Below are positions 41,396-51,206 of a stretch of DNA of 64,000 nt, piece by piece. The translations under genes were made by a program, and so were the position numbers. How positions within the stretch are numbered: the first letter of the stretch is position 1; each line of letters opens with the position of its first letter. Under the pieces are notes generated by a model. The model was not told the origin of the DNA. It did no database searches and saw nothing but the letters and a program-made list of their open reading frames with translations. Origin of the DNA: Anaerolineae bacterium (GTDB lineage: Bacteria; Chloroflexota; Anaerolineae; Aggregatilineales; Phototrophicaceae); contig JAJECX010000025.1 in NCBI GenBank assembly GCA_022821805.1, positions 1 to 64,000 on the forward strand, in the 5' to 3' direction.

Positions 41396-42091
41396 ATGCG
41401 AATGCTTCAGATGGAAGCGGTGCTGACCGACGAATTGCAAGCCGGGCGCGCGCTGGTGGCGCGAATCGGACGCTTTCTGTTCGACCGTCACTTGACCGAC
41501 GCCGGCGGCGGCAATATCAGTCTGCGCGTCGGCGATGTCTTCTGCATGTCGCCCACGCTCGCCGGACAGAACAAGCAATGGCAGCTTGCGCCGGATGATG
41601 TGCTGGTGGTCAGTGAACGGGGCGATATCCTTCACGGCGATGGCGGATTAACACGGGAGAGCGCGGTACATTTCGGCTTGCATCGGAACTTCGCCGATTA
41701 CGGCGCCGCCGTCATTCATGCTCATCCGCGCAATCTGCTGGTTTTCGCCTGTGCCAATATGGCAATGCCGCCGGTGATGGAAGCCACGCGGAAATTCGGC
41801 CTTACGCCGGTCATCGAATACGCGCCCGCCCACAGCCCCAAGCTTGGCAAGCGAATCGTCGCCACCATGCGCGGCCGCGAGGCAATGATCGCCAAGCATG
41901 CCGCCGGGACGCTGGCGCCCTGGCACGGTCTCTTCCTGATGGGCAAGAACCTGAATGCGGCGCTGGATGCCGTCGAGCGCCTCAATACCAACGCCTACAT
42001 GATCATGATGTCGCGGCATTTGGGCGCCAGTCCGCTGCTGCGCGATGAGCGCGAGGCGATGGAAGCGGCGATCGCGAACTTCAGCGACTGA
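41396..42091 (+). CDS. class II aldolase/adducin family protein
   Basis: 231 residues. Zn-dependent class II aldolase/epimerase fold: GGGNISLRVGDVF near 35, the catalytic-site Glu in GGLTRESAVHFGLH near 83-96, HAHPRN near 107 with the metal His pair, and the third His in LAPWHGLFLMG near 180. Relatives cleave L-fuculose, L-rhamnulose or other ketose-1-phosphates. GGGAGAG precedes the ATG. A PfkB kinase follows five bases later, so kinase plus aldolase form a phospho-sugar cleavage pathway. Confidence 0.9.
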   Translation: MRMLQMEAVLTDELQAGRALVARIGRFLFDRHLTDAGGGNISLRVGDVFCMSPTLAGQNKQWQLAPDDVLVVSERGDILHGDGGLTRESAVHFGLHRNFADYGAAVIHAHPRNLLVFACANMAMPPVMEATRKFGLTPVIEYAPAHSPKLGKRIVATMRGREAMIAKHAAGTLAPWHGLFLMGKNLNAALDAVERLNTNAYMIMMSRHLGASPLLRDEREAMEAAIANFSD

Positions 42092-42096
42092 CAGCG

Positions 42097-43029
42097 ATGA
42101 TTGTCTCCTTAACGCCAAATACAACGCTCGACCTGACCGTCTTCGTCCCGCAGCTGGCGACCAATACCACCATCCGCGCCACACGCACGGTTCATAGCAT
42201 GGGCGGCAAGCCGACTGACGCCGCTTGGATTTTGGGGCGCATGGGCGTCGGCAGTCTGGCGCTGGGTTTGGCAGCCGGCGCCGTCGGCGAAAAGGTGAAA
42301 GGCATGCTCGAGGAATTCGGCGTGGAGACCGAATTCATTGAGGTCGGCGGCGAGACGCGCATCAACACTGTTATCATGGACGAAACCAGCGGCGAGCACA
42401 CCACCATCACCAGCGCCTCGATGCAGGTAGAGTCAGAACATGTTGCAGCCTTGCTCAGGCGCTTCGCCGCCGTCCTGCCAGCCGCGTCAGTCGCCATCAC
42501 CGGCGGTTCGCTGCCGCCGGGCATGGAATCGGCTTTCTACGCCGACGCGATTCAATTGGCGCGCGAATATGACGCGCCCGTGATATTTGATGCGGGCGAG
42601 CCAAACTTGAGCGCCGGCTTGGCCGCCCGCCCCGACTACATCAAACCGAACGAGCACGAGCTGTCAGCGCTCGTCGGCAGCAAGCTCAAGACCGACGCTG
42701 AACTTTACGAAGCGGGGCGCGAGATCCTGGGGCGCTATGGTACGCAAGTGGTGATCACGATGGGGAAAGACGGCGCGCTGGCGATCCTCGAGGATCGCAG
42801 CTATCGTATCCCGCCGATCGCGGTCGAGGTCAGCAGTCCGGCCGGCGCCGGCGACGCGGTGCTCGCCGGGCTGGCGCACGCGATCCACCACAAGACGCCG
42901 TTGGAAGAGGGCTTGCGCCTCGGCATCGCCGCTGCAACGGCGGTTTGTTTGCAACCGGGGACGGCCGCTTACGATGTGGCTGACATGGAGCGATTTCTGC
43001 CGCAGGTGGAGTTGATTCGTTATCCGTGA
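42097..43029 (+). CDS. PfkB-family sugar-phosphate kinase (1-phosphofructokinase-like)
   Basis: 310 residues. N-terminal LTPNTTLDLTVFV and GGKPTDAAWILGRMG are typical of the 1-phosphofructokinase/tagatose-6-phosphate kinase branch; the PfkB signature with catalytic Asp is SSPAGAGDAVLAGLAHA near 247-263. It phosphorylates a ketose phosphate, giving the bisphosphate for the adjacent aldolase (inferred). Five bases after the aldolase, same transcript. Confidence 0.88.
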   Translation: MIVSLTPNTTLDLTVFVPQLATNTTIRATRTVHSMGGKPTDAAWILGRMGVGSLALGLAAGAVGEKVKGMLEEFGVETEFIEVGGETRINTVIMDETSGEHTTITSASMQVESEHVAALLRRFAAVLPAASVAITGGSLPPGMESAFYADAIQLAREYDAPVIFDAGEPNLSAGLAARPDYIKPNEHELSALVGSKLKTDAELYEAGREILGRYGTQVVITMGKDGALAILEDRSYRIPPIAVEVSSPAGAGDAVLAGLAHAIHHKTPLEEGLRLGIAAATAVCLQPGTAAYDVADMERFLPQVELIRYP

Positions 43030-43083
43030 ACGGGGCGAGCGCACGAAACCTCGATAGACGTGAGATGCCCTGCTAAGAGTCGG

Positions 43084-43224
43084 TCATGGTTGCTTGTTCT
43101 TGTGCGCGATGCCTTCAAGCCGCTTGATACGTCCGGTCAAAACGTCATATGTTACGGTGGTCACAAGTACAATCGTATAAATGATGACGATTCCCAAACC
43201 AATCAGCATCAATGTTTCTATCAT
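43084..43224 (-). CDS. 46-residue single-pass membrane protein, translationally coupled
   Basis: Too short to be listed by usual cut-offs but well supported: ATG at 43224 overlaps the upstream stop as ATGA, GAGGAG lies upstream, one hydrophobic helix (LMLIGLGIVIIYTIVLVTTV) and a basic end (GRIKRLEGIAHKNKQP). Partner of the four-helix protein at 43221-43661. Function unknown. Confidence 0.65.
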   Translation of the reverse strand: MIETLMLIGLGIVIIYTIVLVTTVTYDVLTGRIKRLEGIAHKNKQP

Positions 43225-43661
43225 GAACGGCTCCTCGTTCTTTGCTTTTCGGCAGTAAACAGAGTGACCTGCAGTGCAATACAGTTTAGCGTTGACAATA
43301 CGCCCAACAACATCCCCGCGTCCGCTGTAAATGATTGCTGTATGCCTATCTTTTGCACATGCTCATGAATGTAGACCGCAGCAAACATCATGCTAATGAT
43401 TATCATCATTACGATCAATGTTTCGGTAAGAAAATTATACACGCGAAAACTCGAAAAGTCAGCTTCCGAGTTATCTAAATCATTCTTGGTTGAGGCAAGA
43501 ACCGTGACCGACAGGATGTACAGTTCAGTACCTCCGAGCAGGCTCTGGTACTCTAGACCAGACCCCTGACCCAATTTGAGAATCCCGGCAAAGATCATCG
43601 GCAGCAGTGGGACGACAATTGAGAATATCACCCACCTTCTGACTTTCGTCGTCACCTTCAT
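43221..43661 (-). CDS. four-helix membrane protein of unknown function
   Basis: 146 residues with hydrophobic segments at about 10-28, 40-55, 80-100 and 112-133, and a basic C-terminus (EKQRTRSRS). No family motif recognised. The short downstream membrane gene overlaps its stop codon, so the two probably form a complex. Lower GC than most neighbours. It lies between a sugar kinase and an aldo-keto reductase with no obvious link to either. Confidence 0.6.
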   Translation of the reverse strand: MKVTTKVRRWVIFSIVVPLLPMIFAGILKLGQGSGLEYQSLLGGTELYILSVTVLASTKNDLDNSEADFSSFRVYNFLTETLIVMMIIISMMFAAVYIHEHVQKIGIQQSFTADAGMLLGVLSTLNCIALQVTLFTAEKQRTRSRS

Positions 43662-43775
43662 AGAGGCTCCGTACGCACCTAACGCGCTTTGTATTCAAAA
43701 ATAATGGCAAGTCGCCCCAAGATCGTTGTCCTGAAGCGACCCGCGCATCTATACCTTTGCATCCCTGCGGCGCGC

Positions 43776-44636
43776 TCACACAAACAGAGGCGCCATCTCC
43801 CATTCCGCGACCATCGCCCGCATGACCGCGTCCGGCGTCCGTTTCTGGTAGCGGCTCGCCGCGTCGAGCACCTTGGGCAGAAGATGGATATCGCCCACTG
43901 TGTTGAGGAATACGTTTTCGTCCCCCAGCAGCCAATGCACCGCCTTGTCGATGCTCGCCTGATCGGTCAAGGGCTCGTACCAGGTGGCGTGGCTGTGATG
44001 GTCGGTAACATAGGGACGGCGCGTGATGCCCTTGATCGTTTGCACGGCAGTATTGCGCGCCCGGCAGATGGCGAGCACCGATTCGAAGCCGGCGCGGTAG
44101 GTTTCGTTCTGCATCATCAGGTAATTGTAAGGCAGCAGCACCGAATCAAAGTCGAAGCGCTCCAGGCTGCGCTGATGCATGCCGGCGATGGCGACCTCGT
44201 GGCCCGTCACGCCGATGTACTTGGCCAAGCCTTGCTCGCGCGCCTCGATTAAGTATTCCAGCGCGCCGCCGGGTCCCATCGCTACTTCCCACTCGTCTTC
44301 GCCCAGCAGGTTGTGCAGCTGAATCAGATCGACCTGGTTGACCCGCAAACGCCGCAGCGAGCGCTCAAACTGCGCCTTGGCGCTATCATAAGTTCGCTCG
44401 TTTGTCTTCGTGGCGAGGAAGAAATGGTCGCGATGGGTCTCCATCCAGGGACCGATAAGCATTTCTGAATCGCCATAACCGGCGGCGGTATCGATGTGGT
44501 TGACGCCACGCTCGATGAGCAGTTCCATCGTGCGGTCGGCTTCGTCTTGGGTGACGCTGCTGAAGGCGGCGGCGCCGAAGAGCGTGCGTGTGCTCAGGTG
44601 GCCGCTGCGTCCGAATGCTTTCTTTGGGATAGTCAT
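43776..44636 (-). CDS. aldo/keto reductase
   Basis: 286 residues. TIM-barrel aldo/keto reductase with the catalytic tetrad visible: Asp and Tyr in [16 protein letters not shown] (near 47-60), Lys in [10 protein letters not shown] near 74, and His in [10 protein letters not shown] near 103. NADPH-dependent reduction of an aldehyde or ketone; the substrate is unknown. Next upstream on the same strand are two sugar-phosphate isomerase-type genes and a Gfo/Idh/MocA gene, so a role in sugar interconversion is plausible. Confidence 0.9.
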   Translation of the reverse strand: MTIPKKAFGRSGHLSTRTLFGAAAFSSVTQDEADRTMELLIERGVNHIDTAAGYGDSEMLIGPWMETHRDHFFLATKTNERTYDSAKAQFERSLRRLRVNQVDLIQLHNLLGEDEWEVAMGPGGALEYLIEAREQGLAKYIGVTGHEVAIAGMHQRSLERFDFDSVLLPYNYLMMQNETYRAGFESVLAICRARNTAVQTIKGITRRPYVTDHHSHATWYEPLTDQASIDKAVHWLLGDENVFLNTVGDIHLLPKVLDAASRYQKRTPDAVMRAMVAEWEMAPLFV

Positions 44637-44732
44637 TTTCGATCCTTTATTCTGGTTACATATTGGACAAGCCGAGCGAATGGTTGCTTACAGCGATTGC
44701 CGTCTTACTGGCGCGCGTAGGCCACCGCGCCG

Positions 44733-45599
44733 CTAGGCAAACAGCGCCTTCAGCGCCCCGACCGATGCGCGGAAGCCGTCTTCAAAGGTTCCGCCAAGCG
44801 GTCGATAAACCGACTCCAGCGAAATCGCGCCGGCATAGCCATCGGCTTTGAGGGCGGTCGCCATATCATCGAGGTAAGGCGCCATTTCGCCCGTTCCCAA
44901 TTGTCGGCAGCTGATCGTGGCTTTTGCGATTTCGACAACGACATCCTTTAGATGGATATGCCCGAGGCAACCGCCACGCAGCGAATTATAGCCGTCGGGG
45001 AAGGCGGCTTCCGTGCTGTACAGCGCATTGGCCGGGTCCCACATCGCCTTGAGGCGGTCGGAGCCAACTTCATCCACCATTTTACGCGCCAAGTATGCCG
45101 AATTGGTGATGGCATTATTGCCCGTTTCGACGACAATCGTGATGTCGCGCTCTTCTGCAATTTGCGCCGCGCCAGCAATCAGTTCGCGCGCCTTTTCCCA
45201 GGCGCCCGTCGCTACGTTCCACTCCTCCGCGCCCTGGCTGCCGAAGAGGATCATCTCCTTCTTGAAGCTCATGATACGCACCAGCGGGCAATCAAGCGCC
45301 TGCGCCATGTCGATGCAGCGATTTAATCCGGCGAGATGCTCAAGATAGGCGGGCGCAGTCAACGAGAGATCGCCAAGCGCCAGCCCGCCGAAAACATGCC
45401 GCGAGATGCAGGAGACTTCGACCTCGTGCGCCGCCACCAGCCGCTGCGCCTTGTCCATCTGCGCATCGGATAGGTCGCCGACCTCTTTATCCCAGAGGTA
45501 TTGCAACTCGGCTTGGGTCAAGCCGAATTCGTTCATAACGGCGAGCGCGCGCTCAAATTCGCGGCTGATGCCATCGGTGATGACGCCTAGATTTGCCAT
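44733..45599 (-). CDS. sugar phosphate isomerase/epimerase (AP endonuclease-2 fold)
   Basis: 288 residues, xylose-isomerase-like TIM barrel. Metal-site residues: Glu in ITIVVETGNNAI near 155, Asp/His region AMWDPANALYS near 190, GHIHLKDVV near 218 and Glu in AISLESVYRP near 260. Family members isomerise or epimerise sugars, inositols or hydroxypyruvate. Transcribed with the other sugar genes on this strand. No specific substrate can be given. Confidence 0.88.
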   Translation of the reverse strand: MANLGVITDGISREFERALAVMNEFGLTQAELQYLWDKEVGDLSDAQMDKAQRLVAAHEVEVSCISRHVFGGLALGDLSLTAPAYLEHLAGLNRCIDMAQALDCPLVRIMSFKKEMILFGSQGAEEWNVATGAWEKARELIAGAAQIAEERDITIVVETGNNAITNSAYLARKMVDEVGSDRLKAMWDPANALYSTEAAFPDGYNSLRGGCLGHIHLKDVVVEIAKATISCRQLGTGEMAPYLDDMATALKADGYAGAISLESVYRPLGGTFEDGFRASVGALKALFA

Positions 45600-45624
45600 A
45601 ATGTCCTTGTAATCCCCTTGCTAG

Positions 45625-45650
45625 CGGGCGACCTGGTTGGTTGCCTCTAC
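45625..45650 (-). repeat. GGGCGACC palindrome, degenerate
   Basis: GCGGGCGACC/GGTTGCCTC arms, then TAC. Confidence 0.6.
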
Positions 45651-45696
45651 ATGAATCTATTCGAGGACAAGACAAGTCTCGCCCCTGCAGCAGTCT

Positions 45697-46587
45697 TCAC
45701 CATTGAACTTCCGTCCCGGAGAATTCTTCCAATAGCTTAACGATCGCCCAGTTGTCGCCCTCGGGGAAGCGTGAGATGCCGGCTTGAAATAGCGCAAAGG
45801 CGGCGCCGGTGGCGAATAGCGGCAAGCCATTCTCGCGCGCCAGCGCCATACTGATGCCGATGTCTTTGAACATCGTGCTGATATGGCTGCCGGTGTCTTC
45901 AAACTTGCGGTCCAGAATGTTATTGGCGCAACTCTTGAAGAAAGGCGTATTGGCGACGTGGGTGCTGCTGAAGACTTCGTAGAGCGTCTCGCCTTTGACG
46001 CCGGCGGCCGCGCCCAGCGCCAGAGACTCAAATATGCCGGCGAAGACGACGCCAATCAGCGCTTGCAGTGATGCCTTCACCGTCTGCCCCATGCCAATCT
46101 CTTCGCCGACGTGGAAGATTTGCTCGCCAACCGCGTTAAGCACATCCTGGTTGGCGCCAAAGACCTCAGCCTTTGCCGCGGCCATCATCGTCAGCGCGCC
46201 GGCCTCAGCGCCGAACTGTCCGCCGCTGACCGGGCTGTCGATGAGATTGATCCCGCTGCCGGCGATGGCCGCCTCGACCGCGCGCGCCTCGTCCGGCTGA
46301 ATCGTTGCGGAGACGATGATTGTCGCGCCAGCGCGCAGGAAATCTTTCAGCCCGCCCTCGCCCGCGACCACTTCCATCACCTGCGCGCCGCTCATCACCA
46401 TGACGAAAACGACATCGGCGCTTGCCAAATCTGCCAGCGATTGAGCGGCGACGCCGCCCTGCTCGGCCAGCATGCGCCCGCGCTCGGCTCGCAGGTCGAA
46501 GCCGCTCACGCTGAAGCCAGCGGCGAGTAGATTCTTCGCCATGCCCATGCCCATGTTGCCAAGACCGACCACCGCAGTTTTTTTCAT
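45697..46587 (-). CDS. 3-hydroxyisobutyrate dehydrogenase-family NAD(P)-dependent oxidoreductase, second copy
   Basis: 296 residues from the ATG at 46587, where the fold starts (MKKTAVVGLGNMGMGM); an upstream in-frame extension has no motif. AAGGA lies at useful spacing. Signatures: GLGNMGMGMA (8-17), DSPVSGGQFGAEAG near 119, and the catalytic-Lys region GMGQTVKASLQ near 172. Only the fold is shared closely with the 5899-6789 protein, so it is an older paralogue, probably with another 3-hydroxy acid as substrate. Confidence 0.9.
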   Translation of the reverse strand: MKKTAVVGLGNMGMGMAKNLLAAGFSVSGFDLRAERGRMLAEQGGVAAQSLADLASADVVFVMVMSGAQVMEVVAGEGGLKDFLRAGATIIVSATIQPDEARAVEAAIAGSGINLIDSPVSGGQFGAEAGALTMMAAAKAEVFGANQDVLNAVGEQIFHVGEEIGMGQTVKASLQALIGVVFAGIFESLALGAAAGVKGETLYEVFSSTHVANTPFFKSCANNILDRKFEDTGSHISTMFKDIGISMALARENGLPLFATGAAFALFQAGISRFPEGDNWAIVKLLEEFSGTEVQW

Positions 46588-46612
46588 TTTCCGTAATTCC
46601 TTTTTTGCAAGT

Positions 46613-46636
46613 CGGGCGACCCAGTGGCCGCCCCTA
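46613..46636 (-). repeat. GGGCGACC palindrome
   Basis: CGGGCGACCCAGTGGCCGCC followed by CCTAC, one mismatch. Confidence 0.6.
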
Positions 46637-46653
46637 CGATTTCTTATGGTTAG

Positions 46654-46680
46654 GCGGGCGACCTGATAGATCGCCCCTAC
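46654..46680 (-). repeat. GGGCGACC palindrome
   Basis: Arms GGGCGACCTG/GATCGCCCC then TAC; in tandem with the copy 17 bases upstream. Confidence 0.7.
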
Positions 46681-46706
46681 ATTCGCATCAGATTGAACTT
46701 GAACGC

Positions 46707-47576
46707 CTAAGAGCCAGCCAGGAACTCTACGCCTTGCAGCACGCCAAGCTTCTGGTTTGCTTCGGTGTCGTCGTAATAGTGGTCTTCCAGCTCGATGCTG
46801 ACGCAGCCGCTGTAGCCGCTGTCTTCCAGGATGCTGAGAATGATCTTCCAGTCGGAAAGGCCATGACCCGGGATGGTGTAACGCCAATTCATGCCGCCGT
46901 ACTTGAAGGGCGTCGCGAAGGTCGCTTCCTGTAAATTGCCATACTGATAAAGATTCTCATCGATGATCATGCAGTCTTTGCCATGCACATGGAAGACGTG
47001 GCTGACGAATTCCTTGAGGAAGCGATGCGGGTCGATGCCCATGCGCACCAAATGCGACGGGTCATAGTTGACGCCCAAATTGGCTGAGCCAACTTGTTCG
47101 ATGAAGGCGCGGTAGGTCTCCGGCGTGCAGACCAACGCGCCCGGACCGGGCCAGCCCTCGATCGCGAGATACGCGCCGCATGCCTCAAAGGTAGAAGCCA
47201 ACTCGCCAAAGCTATCGACCATGTAGCCGAAATTCTCGGCGCGCGGACGTGAGGGATCTTCCGGCAGCATGACGATGAAGAAGGTCGCCGCGCCGGCGGC
47301 GGCGCAAGCGCGGATGTAATCGGCGTTCCGCGCTACCGCGTCGCGGCGCTTGGCGGCATCGGGCGATATCATTTCTTGCCAAAGGCTCAAGTCGGCGGTG
47401 CCGACGCGCAGCCCGGCGTCGACGACCGTCTTGGCGCTGCTATCGGCATCGGGACCCAGATCGATGACTTCCAGGTCGTTTTCCAGCGCCCAGGCGATCA
47501 TGCCGTCCAGGTCTTGCTCCCAGACGTAGTTGCGCCGACGCCAGCCAAGCGGAAAGTTGCCAGTTGCAGTTTTCAT
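46707..47576 (-). CDS. sugar phosphate isomerase/epimerase (TIM barrel)
   Basis: 289 residues from the ATG at 47576 (AGGAG upstream). Barrel motifs: YLAIEGWPGPG near 137 (Glu), LGVNYDPSHLVRMGIDP near 166 (Asp and His), VFHVHGKDC near 195, and VSIELEDHYYDD near 265 with the second Glu. Usual xylose-isomerase-like family; distantly similar to 44733-45599. Lies downstream of a Gfo/Idh/MocA gene on the same strand: these two families are commonly paired in inositol and sugar catabolism. Confidence 0.88.
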   Translation of the reverse strand: MKTATGNFPLGWRRRNYVWEQDLDGMIAWALENDLEVIDLGPDADSSAKTVVDAGLRVGTADLSLWQEMISPDAAKRRDAVARNADYIRACAAAGAATFFIVMLPEDPSRPRAENFGYMVDSFGELASTFEACGAYLAIEGWPGPGALVCTPETYRAFIEQVGSANLGVNYDPSHLVRMGIDPHRFLKEFVSHVFHVHGKDCMIIDENLYQYGNLQEATFATPFKYGGMNWRYTIPGHGLSDWKIILSILEDSGYSGCVSIELEDHYYDDTEANQKLGVLQGVEFLAGS

Positions 47577-47650
47577 GCGTTTCTCCTGTCCGTGTGCGAT
47601 TAGGTATCGAGTCTTCCCGTTCTTGAAGACGAGACAATTCACAAGTCTCG

Positions 47651-48652
<1,002 letters not shown>

Positions 48653-48782
48653 TTCTCGTCTTTCAAGAAGGTTAAAAATGACAATTCGAGGGATTGTATC
48701 CAATGCGGCCGCAAAAGGCTAATTCACTTTGGAAACGCCTTGATTTCAGGCGCCAGAGAAAGCGCCGCGCGAGGTCCTGCGA

Positions 48783-49053
48783 TTATGTCCTGCGTCGGGA
48801 ACGATGCTCCTGCCGCGTCTCAAGGCCTTCGAGGACGGCGACCGGCTCGCCATCGCGATCGACCCAGACGCCGCAGGGTCCGCCGTGCCCGCTGACGCCG
48901 AAGTCTACTTCTGTGCCATCCATGCGCAGAATCGGATGATAATGCTCCGCGACGGCTTGCGCCTCGCCGACGATGTAATGTCCGATCATGGCGCCGCGCC
49001 ATAGTGAAGCCCTGCGTGGCAAACTCGCTGATGTTTGTTGCGGGCGCTGGCAT
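48783..49053 (-). pseudogene. internally deleted phytanoyl-CoA dioxygenase remnant
   Basis: The N-terminus (MPAPATNISEFATQGFTMAR) matches the start of the intact gene at 49116-49940, then jumps directly, in another frame, to IGHYIVGEAQAVAEHYHPIL, its C-terminus. About 190 central residues with the iron ligands are missing, so the product cannot be active. Both segments keep high similarity to the neighbour, so the copy was made fairly recently and then deleted. Confidence 0.8.
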
Positions 49054-49115
49054 GTCGCTGGCTCGTTCCATCTGCGGTTCAACTGCGCCGGTCAAATCTC
49101 GCCCGCGCGAGGCTC

Positions 49116-49940
49116 TCAGCTTGCATAGCGCTTGTCGAAGCCTTCAAGTACGGCGACCGGCTCGCCATCGCGATCGACCCAGACGCCGCAGGGTCCGCCA
49201 CGCTCACTGACGCCCAAGTCAACTTCGCTGCCATCCATGCGCAGCACGGGGTGATACCATTCGGCGACCTCCCGGGCCTCGCCGACGATGTAATGGCCGA
49301 TCAAGGCGCAGCGGAAGCGGTCGGCACTGCTGTTGGGGTAACTGCCATGCACCAACTGGCCATTAAAGAACAGCACATCACCGGGATCCATGATGAGCGG
49401 CACGGGATCATATCCCGGCGGGAGTTCAACGGTGACATCGGTGAAACTGACATCGGTATCGGCATCGACCGTGCACAAGACCGGCGTGTCGTGGGTACCC
49501 GGCACGATGCGCAGGCAGCCGTTTTCCTCATCGCAACGATCAACCGCCATCCAGGCGGCGACGCAGGTGCCGGGGTCGACGCGCAGATAGAACTGATCCT
49601 GATGGAGCGCTTGTCCGCGGGCGCCCGGCGGCTTAAAGTAGAACATCGTCTGCACGGCGTAGGGTTCGCGCCCGAGAATGCTCGCCATCCATTCGTTGAG
49701 GCGCGGGTCAATCATCCATTGCATGCTCGTTTCGTCCCAGCGATGCGGCTGCATGACGCGCGGGTATAGGGCGAGCGGATCGCTTTCGTCGGTGATGTCG
49801 TCCGACTGACGCCGGTGTTCACGATTGACCCAAAAGAAATGCTCTCGCAGTTGATCAACCTCTTCCTGCGAAAACAGCCCGCGCGCGATGGTGTAGCCTT
49901 GCGCCGCGAATTCTTGTACTTGCGTGGCTGGTACGGTCAT
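49116..49940 (-). CDS. phytanoyl-CoA dioxygenase family protein (PhyH)
   Basis: 274 residues from the ATG at 49940 (GAGAGG upstream). Fe(II)/2-oxoglutarate dioxygenase: HxD in ALHQDQFYLRVD near 130, distal His in GQLVHGSYPN near 200 and the 2-oxoglutarate Arg near 210 (ADRFRCALIG). Family members hydroxylate lipids, acids and diverse small molecules and are expanded in Chloroflexota. A decayed copy is immediately downstream. Substrate unknown. Confidence 0.88.
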   Translation of the reverse strand: MTVPATQVQEFAAQGYTIARGLFSQEEVDQLREHFFWVNREHRRQSDDITDESDPLALYPRVMQPHRWDETSMQWMIDPRLNEWMASILGREPYAVQTMFYFKPPGARGQALHQDQFYLRVDPGTCVAAWMAVDRCDEENGCLRIVPGTHDTPVLCTVDADTDVSFTDVTVELPPGYDPVPLIMDPGDVLFFNGQLVHGSYPNSSADRFRCALIGHYIVGEAREVAEWYHPVLRMDGSEVDLGVSERGGPCGVWVDRDGEPVAVLEGFDKRYAS

Positions 49941-50084
49941 TTCTACAGCCTCTCTATCAATAAGCATCTGCAATATGGGCAAATTGTAGCGCACAAATAT
50001 CGCCATGTCGCCTGCAATTCGCTCTAGCGACAAATCAGCGCAACGAATGCTTTTACAATGCAAGCTGAAGTTATGGTAATATGA

Positions 50085-50099
50085 ATCTACAATGTAGAT
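50085..50099 (+). promoter_or_regulatory. operator-like palindrome upstream of the orphan mazE
   Basis: Perfect inverted repeat ATCTAC-AAT-GTAGAT 16 bases before the ATG; core TACAATGTA is the reverse complement of the core upstream of the second mazE. Confidence 0.5.
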
Positions 50100-50114
50100 A
50101 CATGCGAGGCAAAG

Positions 50115-50357
50115 ATGCTGACCAAAGTTCAGAAATGGGGCGATAGTTTGGCGTTGCGAATCCCGAATGCGCTGGCGGAAGAAGCCGGGCTCGAAGCGGG
50201 CGGCGAGGTTGAACTTCGCTATCAAGACGGCGAACTTCGGATCGGAAAGCGACGCAGAAAGCGCTACAATCTCGATGAGTTGTTGGCGAGCGTTCCCGAT
50301 GATTTTGACGAAGGGGAATGGGACATTGGTCCTCCGGTTGGCAATGAGATTTGGTAG
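50115..50357 (+). CDS. orphan MazE/AbrB-type antitoxin
   Basis: 80 residues. SpoVT-AbrB DNA-binding domain: VQKWGDSLALRIPNALAEEA then EVELRYQDGELRIGKR, and an acidic toxin-binding tail ending WDIGPPVGNEIW. Extremely similar in plan to the mazE at 50499, but no toxin gene follows: after the stop only a 7-codon remnant reads on. Likely a duplicate that lost its toxin, or a decoy antitoxin that can neutralise the neighbour's MazF. Confidence 0.82.
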   Translation: MLTKVQKWGDSLALRIPNALAEEAGLEAGGEVELRYQDGELRIGKRRRKRYNLDELLASVPDDFDEGEWDIGPPVGNEIW

Positions 50358-50472
50358 TGAGCGAAACTTTCGACTACCAATAGTCAACTCGCTCCCGGTC
50401 ACCTGGCATGCAGTCTGTTTAGCTCTCCGCAATACTCTTGACATTTAACGATCTAATCGCGTATTTTGTTTC

Positions 50473-50481
50473 TACATTGTA
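50473..50481 (+). promoter_or_regulatory. operator-like palindrome upstream of mazEF
   Basis: TACATTGTA, reverse complement of the core at 50088-50096, 17 bases before the start. Confidence 0.45.
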
Positions 50482-50498
50482 TATACAGGAGGCATATG

Positions 50499-50741
50499 AT
50501 GTTGGCTACAGTGTCCAAATGGGGAAACAGCCGCGCATTGCGAATTCCAAAGGATTTAGCATTGGAGTCGGGTCTCGATTTCGGGAGCAAGGTCGAGCTT
50601 ATCCTAAAGGATGGAGAGCTGCGCATTGTTCCAATCAAAGAGCCTCACTATACGCTCGAGGAATTAGTAGCGCAAATTACGCCGGAGAATCGGCACGGCG
50701 AAATCGACTGGGGCCCCCCGGTCGGCAAAGAGGTCTGGTAG
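50499..50741 (+). CDS. MazE-type antitoxin
   Basis: 80 residues (start at 50499; the adjacent 50496 ATG is possible, GGAGG is three and six bases before them). AbrB-fold VSKWGNSRALRIPKDLALES, VELILKDGELRIV, then an acidic tail YTLEELVAQITPENRHGEID and GPPVGKEVW. Stop overlaps the GTG of mazF by one base, the classic coupled layout. Confidence 0.85.
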   Translation: MLATVSKWGNSRALRIPKDLALESGLDFGSKVELILKDGELRIVPIKEPHYTLEELVAQITPENRHGEIDWGPPVGKEVW

Positions 50742-51097
50742 TGGCCTATATCCCGAACCGCGGAGATATAGTCTGGACAGATTTTGATCCGCAGGCGGGG
50801 CGAGAGCAAGCGGGCTCGCGTCCCGGTCTTGTCTTGTCGCGAGATGTTTTCAACTTATCTTCCGGATTGGCCATTTGCTGTCCCATTACTGGACGACAGA
50901 AAGGTTATCCGTTCGAAATACCGCTGCCTCTCGGTCTGGAGATTTACGGGGTGGTTCTTGTCGATCAGATCCGGAGCATTGATTGGCGAGTCCGCAAAGT
51001 CGAATACAAGGTTAAAGCGCCCGAGGCAGTGCTCTATGCTGTCCTGGAACAGCTCGAAACGCTCTTATCGTTGACTCACCCCCTCCACAAGTCATAA
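50741..51097 (+). CDS. MazF-type endoribonuclease toxin
   Basis: 118 residues from the GTG at 50741. MazF/PemK fold: YIPNRGDIVWTDFDPQAGRE then QAGSRPGLVLSRDVFN, CCPITGRQKGYPFEIPL and GVVLVDQIRSIDWR, with the Arg of SRPGLVLS and the Thr of PITGR at the usual active-site positions. MazF enzymes cleave single-stranded mRNA at short sites. Partner antitoxin directly upstream. Confidence 0.92.
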   Translation: MAYIPNRGDIVWTDFDPQAGREQAGSRPGLVLSRDVFNLSSGLAICCPITGRQKGYPFEIPLPLGLEIYGVVLVDQIRSIDWRVRKVEYKVKAPEAVLYAVLEQLETLLSLTHPLHKS

Positions 51098-51206
51098 TTT
51101 GCTAAGCCCCGCGCTTTAATGTATTCTCCCCCACAATGAACTTCCATTGACGATCTGGTCCGCAGACGGAGCCAGCGATTCCCGATTCAAATTGATGGAG
51201 CATCCC

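Noticed and set aside
45697..46887. 396-residue version of the second HIBADH-like protein
   Set aside because: The extra 100 N-terminal residues are low-complexity, run antisense-like through repeats, and the Rossmann fold starts at the ATG at 46587.
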